The translations under genes and the position numbers were made by a program. From positions 1 to 53,872 of the forward strand of contig JAKAHV010000021.1 in assembly GCA_021825295.1 (NCBI GenBank): a DNA stretch of 53,872 bases, written 5' to 3'. Shown in pieces: positions 48,224 through 53,872 of the stretch. Numbering within the stretch: the first letter of the stretch is position 1; the number at the start of each line of letters is the position of its first letter. The notes under the pieces are model-generated. The model was not told the DNA's origin and did no database searches. It saw only the letters and a list, made by a program, of their open reading frames with translations. The stretch comes from Nitrospirota bacterium (GTDB lineage Bacteria > Nitrospirota > Thermodesulfovibrionia > Thermodesulfovibrionales > JdFR-88).

Positions 48224-49277
48224 GAGCATTCTGAAGGACCTGGCGCTGGCGCTGCTCATAAGCCTGCCGCTGCTGAATTTCATCCTTATGATGGAGAAGG
48301 TGATGAAATTCTCGAGGCTGTTGTCGAGCGTCGGGGCGAGCGCAGGGGAGCTGTTCAGGCTGATCCTCTATATGCAGCCCGAACTGATGCTGCTTACGCT
48401 GCCCATGTCCTTCCTGCTGTCCGTGCTCTACGTATACGGCAGGATGAACGCCGACAGCGAGCTTGTAGTGCTAAAGGCAAGCGGCATGTCTTTCAGGCAG
48501 GCGGCCTTCCCCGCATTCATCATGGGCGTGGTCTGCATGCTGCTGGGCTTTTTTGTAAGCTTTCACCTTGGTCCTGCGGGAAGGCGCGACGTCAGGCTCT
48601 CCGTAAGCGACACGCTCCGGACGCGCGCCCCCTACGCGATAGAGCCGGGCGTCTTCAACACGCTTATAAACCACACCGTGATATACGCGATGAACAGGAG
48701 GGAAGACGGGCTCTACGGCGTCTTCATCTACGACAGGAGAAACCCGAAGAGGCCGCTTGTAATATACGCGAAGCAGGCGGTCATCAAACCCGCGGATGAA
48801 GGGGGCTCCGCCCTTCTGTTCAGCCTGAAGGACGGCCTCATCCACATCGTCAAGGGTGCCCGGCTCACGGAGATATTCTTTGGCGATTACCAGCTTGTCC
48901 TGCCGCTGGCGCTGGAGAAGCCGGGCGTCAGGCTCGAAGAGCTTACGCCCGGGGGGCTTCTGGCGCTGGCCGCCCGGCAGACGGGGGAGCCCAAGACCGA
49001 AACGATGCTGGAGTTCTACCGGAGGCTTACGTTTCCGTTGTTTTCCCTTGCGATAATGTTTCTGGCCCCGGCCCTGTCGCTGTACGCGGGTAAAAAGGCG
49101 AGGCTAGGCGGGCTGGCCCTGGGCACCATGGTCTTCTCGGTCTATTACATCATGCTCATAAACTTCGAAAAGCTGAGCGAATCGGGCAGGCTGCCAGCCT
49201 TCTGGGGCGGCTGGATGGCCTTCTTCATCATTTTTGCCGCTTCGGTCTATGTTTTCTGGAAGGTAAACCGCAGATGA
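48207..49277 (+). CDS. lptF: LPS export permease LptF
   Basis: 356 aa from GTG 48207, which gives MKIVHKSILKDLALALLISL as usual for the family; a TTG at 48168 would add a hydrophilic extension. Six transmembrane helices in 3+3 arrangement bracket a periplasmic jellyroll (about 140-250: IEPGVFNTLINHTVIYAMNR, then FSLKDGLIHIV). With LptG and LptB it forms the ABC transporter that extracts LPS from the inner membrane. Its stop overlaps lptG by 4 bases (ATGA). lptA, lptB and lptC are not in the window. Confidence 0.9.
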   Translation: MKIVHKSILKDLALALLISLPLLNFILMMEKVMKFSRLLSSVGASAGELFRLILYMQPELMLLTLPMSFLLSVLYVYGRMNADSELVVLKASGMSFRQAAFPAFIMGVVCMLLGFFVSFHLGPAGRRDVRLSVSDTLRTRAPYAIEPGVFNTLINHTVIYAMNRREDGLYGVFIYDRRNPKRPLVIYAKQAVIKPADEGGSALLFSLKDGLIHIVKGARLTEIFFGDYQLVLPLALEKPGVRLEELTPGGLLALAARQTGEPKTETMLEFYRRLTFPLFSLAIMFLAPALSLYAGKKARLGGLALGTMVFSVYYIMLINFEKLSESGRLPAFWGGWMAFFIIFAASVYVFWKVNRR

Positions 49278-50317
49278 GGCTCCTGAGGAGATTTTATCTG
49301 AAGGAATTCCTGGTTGCATTCGCCGTAGTGGTCCTGGGACTTTCGGCGATGCTGGCCTCTTTCGACCTGATAAACCAGATGGACAGGCTCAGATCGGCCG
49401 GGCTGTATGGTTTCCTGAAGTACATCATGCTGGTGATGCCGCAATACATCGTATACACGATGCCCATGGCTGTCCTGTTCGCCTCGCTCTTCACCGTGGG
49501 CCACGCCGTAAGAAACAGGGAAACGGTTGCGGTGATGTCGGCCGGCGGCAGGATGCGCGCCCTGTTCCTGCCGCTTGCGGCCGCCGGGGCTGTGCTGGCG
49601 CTGGCAAGTTTCGGGCTCAGTCAGTTTGTAGCCCCCGCGGCGACGCGCCAGGCAAAGGCGATGACGCGCGGAGACGGGAAGGCCTTATTCAAGGAAGGCA
49701 CAGTCTGGGTGAGGGCGGAGGACGGCTCGCTGGTGCGCTTCAGCCTCTACTCGAAGGAGGCCGAGTCGGCCAGCCGGGTGGACATATTCCAGTTTTCGGA
49801 CGGGATGCTTGCAAAGAGGATAAACGCGGGGGGGGCCAAATACAGGGACGGGCGCTGGGTGCTGAGCAACGTCACGGTCTACGACCTTCTTCATCCCTCG
49901 TTTTCCAGGTCCGCGCAGATGACACTTTCCGGATTTATTGATCCGAAATTCCTCGACAAGCAGGTGCTCACTTCGGACGAGATGGGCATTACGGAGCTCT
50001 ACCGGTACACCAGGAGGCTCAGGCAGGCGGGCATAAGGAGCATAAAACTCGACGTGGACGTGCAGTCGAGGTTTGCCTACCCGGTTGTGAACTTCTTCAT
50101 GGTCCTTTTTGCGACGGCCGTGTCTCTCAGGAGGGGGATGACCGGCCTGGCGGCCGCCTCGCTGGGAGTGGCCGTGAGCCTGTTTTATTGGCTGATCTAC
50201 ACCTTCAGCCTTTCCCTCGGATATTCGGGCCTCCTGCCGCCCTTTGCAGCCGCGTGGGCCGTGCCGCTTGTCTTTGCGGCATTCTCCATGTGGCTATTCA
50301 TAAGGGTAAGAGATTAA
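49274..50317 (+). CDS. lptG: LPS export permease LptG
   Basis: 347 aa. Six transmembrane helices; the N-terminus MRLLRRFYLKEFLVAFAVVV is typical of LptG. RNRETVAVMSAGGRMRALFLP is the coupling-helix region contacting LptB. A periplasmic jellyroll (about 130-235) and the C-terminal helices with DVQSRFAYPVVNFFMVLFAT follow. Cotranscribed and translationally coupled with lptF. Partner of LptF in LPS extraction. Confidence 0.92.
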   Translation: MRLLRRFYLKEFLVAFAVVVLGLSAMLASFDLINQMDRLRSAGLYGFLKYIMLVMPQYIVYTMPMAVLFASLFTVGHAVRNRETVAVMSAGGRMRALFLPLAAAGAVLALASFGLSQFVAPAATRQAKAMTRGDGKALFKEGTVWVRAEDGSLVRFSLYSKEAESASRVDIFQFSDGMLAKRINAGGAKYRDGRWVLSNVTVYDLLHPSFSRSAQMTLSGFIDPKFLDKQVLTSDEMGITELYRYTRRLRQAGIRSIKLDVDVQSRFAYPVVNFFMVLFATAVSLRRGMTGLAAASLGVAVSLFYWLIYTFSLSLGYSGLLPPFAAAWAVPLVFAAFSMWLFIRVRD

Positions 50318-50342
50318 AACAGGTCCTAAAAATTACGGGGGC

Positions 50343-50365
50343 GCGGGGGTGTTTGACACCCCCGC
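50343..50365. terminator. Hairpin between convergent lptG and deoC
   Basis: GCGGGGGTGT-TTG-ACACCCCCGC, a perfect 10 bp stem. No long T run follows directly on either strand, so termination efficiency is uncertain. A decayed relative of the same sequence stands at about 51131-51160, 3' of the aminotransferase gene. Confidence 0.5.
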
Positions 50366-50384
50366 AAAAAGACGTTTAGTTTTT

Positions 50385-51059
50385 TTATCTTTTCCCTTCC
50401 ACAATTTGGACGCCTGAGGAGGTGCCGAGCCTTGAGGCGCCGGCGGCAAGCAATTCCATTGCCGATTTCGCGGTGCGAATCCCGCCTGAGGCCTTTATGC
50501 CCGCCCTGCCGTTTACAAGCCCCTTTAAAAGCGCGATGTCTTCGACCGTAGCCCCCCTGGAAGAATACCCCGTGGAGGTCTTTATGAAATCCACCCCGGC
50601 CCCGAGCGCGGCCTCCACCGCCATTGCGGTCTGCATCCGGTCAAGATATGCCATCTCTATGATGGCCTTGTGCACAAGCCCCGGGGTGGCCGCGACGATG
50701 TCCGAGAGGTCTTTTTTCACACCCTCCCAGTCCCCCTCCGCCGCCCTGGGCAGGGCGATGACTATATCGAGCTCGTCCGAGCCGTCATCGGCGGCCCGCA
50801 TCGCCTCATAAAGCTTCACGGAAGGGGCCGGCGAGCCCAGGGGGAAGGCTATCACGGTTATGACCTTTATTGACCCCGCCTGCGAAAGCTCCGGGGAATC
50901 CACCGCCTCCCTGACGGCCGCGGTATGGATGGGATTGATACAGACGCCGTGAAATCCGTACCGGGCGGCCTCGCGGCATGCTTCAAGCACCTCCGCCCTG
51001 GTTGCCGTCGGCCTCAGCACCGATTGCTCTATGGCTGCCGAGAGGGTTTTACCGTCCAT
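50385..51059 (-). CDS. deoC: Deoxyribose-phosphate aldolase
   Basis: 224 aa from ATG 51059 (MDGKTLSAAIEQSVLRPTAT); the frame is open 14 codons further, but those residues do not match the family. Class I aldolase splitting 2-deoxyribose 5-phosphate into glyceraldehyde 3-phosphate and acetaldehyde. The Schiff-base Lys is K160 in VDFIKTSTGYSSRGAT, the second catalytic Lys is K189 in AGIKASGGIRT, and the Asp is in DELDIVIALP. No other deo genes are nearby. A CTCTCC/GGAGAG hairpin separates it from the upstream aminotransferase gene. Confidence 0.93.
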   Translation of the reverse strand: MDGKTLSAAIEQSVLRPTATRAEVLEACREAARYGFHGVCINPIHTAAVREAVDSPELSQAGSIKVITVIAFPLGSPAPSVKLYEAMRAADDGSDELDIVIALPRAAEGDWEGVKKDLSDIVAATPGLVHKAIIEMAYLDRMQTAMAVEAALGAGVDFIKTSTGYSSRGATVEDIALLKGLVNGRAGIKASGGIRTAKSAMELLAAGASRLGTSSGVQIVEGKR

Positions 51060-51076
51060 TAAATTAAAACAAACCC

Positions 51077-51115
51077 CTCTCCCCGAACCCCTCTCCGTCA
51101 AGGGAGAGGGGTTTT
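51077..51115. repeat. CTCTCC/GGAGAG hairpin upstream of deoC
   Basis: AACCCCTCTCC-GTCAA-GGGAGAGGGGTT forms a stem of about 11 bp. It belongs to the same loose family as the hairpins at 22528, 22700, 26233, 26427, 44858 and 44904. Confidence 0.6.
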
Positions 51116-51173
51116 AACTTTAAAAACCCCGGGGGCGTGGGGGTGTGTGACACACCACAAAAATGTTTTGCAG

Positions 51174-52097
51174 TCATTCCGTAAAACCCCAGATCGACGG
51201 CCCGGCCGCCTTGGTGTTTTCCACGTAAGAGTAGACCTCTTTCCTGTACTCCGACATCAGGAGCTTGGTTACCGGGCCGACCGAAAAATTCTTCGCCGCG
51301 CCGCCCTCTAGCAGGCGGACCGGGACGACTTCCCTTATCGTGCTCGTGATGAAGACCTCCTGCGCCTCAAATATCTCCGCGGCCCCGAATTCGCCTTCGA
51401 TCACCTTTATATCCAGCCTGCGGGCAAGCTCCAGGACCACATCCCTCGTGATCCCCATTAAGATCCCGCAGCCGGCCGAGGGCGTGCAGAGCGCGCCGCC
51501 CTTTACGAAAAAAAAGTTGCTTATCGTCCCCTCCGCCGCCTGCCCCCCGGCATTGAGCATCAGGGCCTCATCAGCGCCCATCTTCCTTGCCTCCATGCCG
51601 GCCAGGATATTGTTCAGGAAGTTTAGGGATTTTATCTGCGGGTCCAGGGCCTCCCGGAGGTTCCTCCTGGTGTTTACGATGGCGAGCCTGACGCCCTCTT
51701 CGTAGTTTCCGCGCGAAGGATGCCTCAGCCTGTCCGCGAAAATGAAAAAAGTCGGCCTCGGGCAGAGGGCGGGGTCGAGCCCGATGGGGCCCTCCCCCCT
51801 GGAGACGGTCACCCGCAGGTAGGCGTCCCTGTGGCCGCATGCCTCCAGTGTCTCGAAAATGGAGAGCTTCATCTGCCTTGCGCTCTTCGGGAGCCGCAGC
51901 CCTATGAGCGAGGCGGAGCGCTCAAGCCTGGCGAGGTGCTCCTCCATCATGAAGACAACCCCGTCATAGACCCGCATCGTCTCGTAGACGCCGTCGCCGT
52001 AAAGGAAACCGTGGTCCAGTACGGAGACCCTCGCCTCCTCCAGCGCAACTACCCTGTCATTCAGATAAACCCCGGGCTTCTCTGCCGTCCTGGACAT
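51174..52097 (-). CDS. Class IV PLP aminotransferase (IlvE/PabC/Dat-like)
   Basis: 307 aa from ATG 52097, which follows GGGGAAAGGA. Fold-type IV PLP enzyme: VYLNDRVVALEEARVSVLDH, then GFLYGDGVYETMRVYDG, the PLP lysine K156 in LDPQIKSLNFLNNILAGMEA, and the AEGTISNFFFV and GITRDVVLELA motifs. The AEGTxSN context is shared by branched-chain aminotransferase, D-amino-acid aminotransferase and aminodeoxychorismate lyase, so the substrate cannot be fixed from sequence. No ilv, leu or pab genes are adjacent. Confidence 0.87.
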   Translation of the reverse strand: MSRTAEKPGVYLNDRVVALEEARVSVLDHGFLYGDGVYETMRVYDGVVFMMEEHLARLERSASLIGLRLPKSARQMKLSIFETLEACGHRDAYLRVTVSRGEGPIGLDPALCPRPTFFIFADRLRHPSRGNYEEGVRLAIVNTRRNLREALDPQIKSLNFLNNILAGMEARKMGADEALMLNAGGQAAEGTISNFFFVKGGALCTPSAGCGILMGITRDVVLELARRLDIKVIEGEFGAAEIFEAQEVFITSTIREVVPVRLLEGGAAKNFSVGPVTKLLMSEYRKEVYSYVENTKAAGPSIWGFTE

Positions 52098-52229
52098 TCC
52101 TTTCCCCTTCGCTTCTTGTGGCATCCGACCGATGGAAAGATACATTAATTATATCATCAGCGGCCTCCCGCAAGGTCAGCCCGGCGCGCCACCGCGCTCA
52201 GTTTTACGTCAGGTTTGAAAGTTTGCAGG

Positions 52230-53153
52230 CTAGAGATTGCCTTCCAGAAGCCTGTGGAAGGGGAAGCCCTTCAGGTAATAGAAGAAGGTATCTACGGAGT
52301 ATGAGCTGACGGAATTCCGGTTGAAAAGCAGCGAGAATTCCCTGAGCATCTCGCATTCCTTGAATTTCAGCGTCTTAAGCGCGCCACGGACAAGCTCCTT
52401 CCTGACCGCCCAGCGTGAGACTATGGAAACCCCGATGCCGTTTTCAACGGCGTCCTTGATCGCCTCGGTGCTGCCCAGGATGGCGGAGCATATCATGTTC
52501 TGCGGGGAGATGCCGTGCTTTGCGAGGTAGTTTTCTATCACCTGCCTCGTCCCGGAGCCCTCTTCCCGGAAGACGAAGGGCACCTTCAGGAGCTCGAGAA
52601 TCGACACTTCGCTCAGTTTTGCCCAGGGGTGGCTGACCGGTATTATGAGCGACAGCTCGTCCGAGATGAGCTTTTCGGTGGACAGCTTGTATCTTATCAC
52701 CTCTCCCTCGACAAGCCCCAGGTCTATGACGCCGCCCTTCAGGAGCTCTATCGTGCGTTTCGTATTGCCGACCAGAAGGTGAATCTTTATCTTCGGATGG
52801 ACTTTTCTGAACTCCGCGATGACGCGGGGCAGCAGGTAATTGCCGATGGTGGTGCTGGCACCGACCGTTATCGAGCCCTTCACAAGCCCGGTTATGCCGC
52901 CCACGGCGCGTTCGGCCGCGGCATACTGGGCCAGTATCTCCTTCGCATACCTGTAGAGTATCTCGCCTGCCGGCGTCAGGGTCACGGTGTTCGAGGAACG
53001 GTCGAACAATTTTGTCTCAAAGGTCTCCTCAAGCGCCTGTATCTGAAGGCTTACCGCCGGCTGCGTCAGGTGGATGACCTCCGACGCCTTGGAGAAACTC
53101 TTCATCTCGGCAACCGTGCAAAATACCTTGAGCTTGTGGTCTTCCATGCTCAT
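52230..53153 (-). CDS. LysR-family transcriptional regulator
   Basis: 307 aa. The N-terminal winged HTH reads LKVFCTVAEMKSFSKASEVI, then HLTQPAVSLQIQALEETFE, KLFDRSSNTVTLTPAGEILY. The effector domain (about 95-300) starts GSITVGASTTIGNYLLPRVI and fits the CysB/CysL-like group; very similar proteins have been annotated as selenium-metabolism-associated LysR regulators. No target operon is divergent within 300 bp, so the regulon is unknown. The second ATG (MEDHKLKV) is an alternative start. Confidence 0.88.
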   Translation of the reverse strand: MSMEDHKLKVFCTVAEMKSFSKASEVIHLTQPAVSLQIQALEETFETKLFDRSSNTVTLTPAGEILYRYAKEILAQYAAAERAVGGITGLVKGSITVGASTTIGNYLLPRVIAEFRKVHPKIKIHLLVGNTKRTIELLKGGVIDLGLVEGEVIRYKLSTEKLISDELSLIIPVSHPWAKLSEVSILELLKVPFVFREEGSGTRQVIENYLAKHGISPQNMICSAILGSTEAIKDAVENGIGVSIVSRWAVRKELVRGALKTLKFKECEMLREFSLLFNRNSVSSYSVDTFFYYLKGFPFHRLLEGNL

Positions 53154-53263
53154 AAGTAATGTTTATTTTAAGATAAACCCGCAAAATAATTCAACTTTAG
53201 GAAAATTTTTGTGAAAAAACGGGGCTCCGGAGCGCCCGGAAGAGGGTTTGGCCTTGTTTTGCC

Positions 53264-53671
53264 TTACCGGTAATATGGAGGGTAAGCCGTAAAGGGTTTT
53301 TCGATATCAATCGGGGTTTGGGGGCCCGGATGGAGGTGTTTGACCTCCGCGGGGAAATATTTCCTGGAAAGAATGTACCAGGGACCCGTCCGATACCGGC
53401 TGAAAAACCAGTCGCCGTCCCAGTAGTAATAGTATATGCTGGCGAAGAAATAGAGGTTTCTGCCCGGGATGATCAGCACCGGCGGAAGCGGTTTGGCCGC
53501 CTTCAGGAGGCTGGCTTCAGGCTGGCTTTCGACCATCGGGGGGCCGACCATAAGACCCGCCGGCAGGGGTTTAATGAATTTTGCCTCATTGTAGACAGGC
53601 CTCTGGGGCGTATAGGTGCACCCGAAGGCAAAGGCCAGAAGCAGAAACAGGGCAAGATTTCTCGTCGTCAT
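53264..53671 (-). CDS. Small Tyr/Pro-rich lipoprotein
   Basis: 135 aa. A lipoprotein signal peptide MTTRNLALFLLLAFAFGC gives Cys18 as the lipidation site (lipobox AFGC). The mature part is rich in Pro and Tyr, with IYYYYWDGDWFFSRYRTGPW followed by YILSRKYFPAEV. This WDGDWFFS-type motif is seen in other small exported proteins of unknown function (related to YXWXD-type repeats). Probably periplasmic, membrane-anchored. No functional partner is obvious next to it. Confidence 0.7.
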   Translation of the reverse strand: MTTRNLALFLLLAFAFGCTYTPQRPVYNEAKFIKPLPAGLMVGPPMVESQPEASLLKAAKPLPPVLIIPGRNLYFFASIYYYYWDGDWFFSRYRTGPWYILSRKYFPAEVKHLHPGPQTPIDIEKPFTAYPPYYR

Positions 53672-53764
53672 CGACTAGATTCTACCACTAAAAACCGGCA
53701 AAGAAGCGACGCTTTTTCGGGGCTGCCCGTTTCGGAACCACAATCGCTGTTACAGCCAAATGAT

Positions 53765-53798
53765 AATGTCCTATGTTAGCCAAGTAGAAATGTCCTAT
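53765..53798 (+). repeat. Tandem AATGTCCTAT motifs at an insertion-sequence end
   Basis: AATGTCCTAT occurs at 53765-53774 and 53789-53798, 24 bp apart, just before the transposase start. Probably transposase-binding sites in the left end of the element. Confidence 0.55.
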
Positions 53799-53838
53799 AG
53801 GCGGGTTATGATTTCCTCTTTTGAAGGAGGAGGTCATC

Positions 53839-53872
53839 ATGCCTGGAAGGGACATTATCACGATGAGCAGGC
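53839..53872 (+). CDS. Transposase, 5' end only (ISNCY-like)
   Basis: ATG 53839 follows GAAGGAGGAGG and reads MPGRDIITMSR before the window ends. This start resembles transposases of the ISNCY/integrase-core type that begin with a short leader followed by an HTH (DIIxMSQ-KEL...). The element must extend beyond the window. Family assignment rests on 11 residues plus the repeated motifs and is tentative. Confidence 0.5.
   Translation, partial: MPGRDIITMSR

Overview
The window reads as chromosomal DNA of a GC-rich, diderm (Gram-negative) bacterium. It has lipid A and LPS-export genes (lpxC, lptF, lptG), an outer-membrane porin, a tripartite Cu/Ag efflux pump, type IV pilus minor pilins with PilY1, and a PEP-CTERM surface protein. 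Style and content fit Nitrospirota or the former Deltaproteobacteria; that placement is inference, because no rRNA or other decisive marker is present. I saw no tRNA, rRNA, CRISPR array or prophage.

Layout. 1-299: remnant of an IS110 transposase. 395-15335: housekeeping and repair genes (PEP-CTERM/HAF protein, rarA, a degenerate NtrC-like regulator, mtnP-like phosphorylase, tldD, lpxC, histone-like Lys/Ala protein, HTH-nucleotidyltransferase, nfo, rmuC, methyltransferase, DUF167, RluA-type synthase, pyrF), with unusually many palindromic elements between them. 15616-21694: smc, dgt, then a fluoride riboswitch with crcB and a tandem DUF190 gene. 21714-26018: YkgJ-type cysteine-cluster protein, DUF3047 protein and gyrA, with a directly repeated ~330 bp segment carrying broken DUF559 nuclease genes on both sides of the DUF3047-gyrA pair. 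26507-35144 (minus): tightly packed operon for a small secreted protein, PilY1, FimT/U, PilV, PilW, PilX and an Ig-like membrane-anchored protein. 35355-38791: sensor kinase, single-domain receiver and sigma-54 activator, divergent from the pilin operon. 38807-39442: two adjacent inverted-repeat elements, one carrying an intact GIY-YIG gene. 39529-41188: porin with a strong promoter, long leader and a small upstream reading frame. 41522-48088 (minus): cusA, cusB, cusC and a FixH/YtkA-like gene. 48207-50317: lptF-lptG. 50385-53671 (minus): deoC, class IV aminotransferase, LysR regulator and a small lipoprotein. 53765-53872: left end of another insertion sequence.

How the parts work together. 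The 35-39 kb signalling genes probably control the pilin operon next door: a GG-N10-GC sigma-54-type promoter lies in the shared intergenic region and the activator is of the sigma-54 class. CusA has the three-methionine Cu(I)/Ag(I) site, so the efflux operon is a copper/silver exporter. The fluoride riboswitch ends in an intrinsic terminator overlapping the aptamer and should turn on CrcB together with the DUF190 protein.

The most unusual property is the density of non-coding palindromic elements. There are at least six families: a four-copy MITE-like family in the first 10.5 kb; a second family touching nfo and rmuC; an inverted pair bracketing smc-dgt; a large nested palindrome at 13493-13632; nuclease-carrying elements (GIY-YIG, DUF559); and CTCTCC/GGAGAG hairpins. 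Two exact G-quadruplex-type motifs sit immediately 3' of minus-strand stop codons. The nuclease-carrying palindromes are the best candidates for an under-described mobile system.
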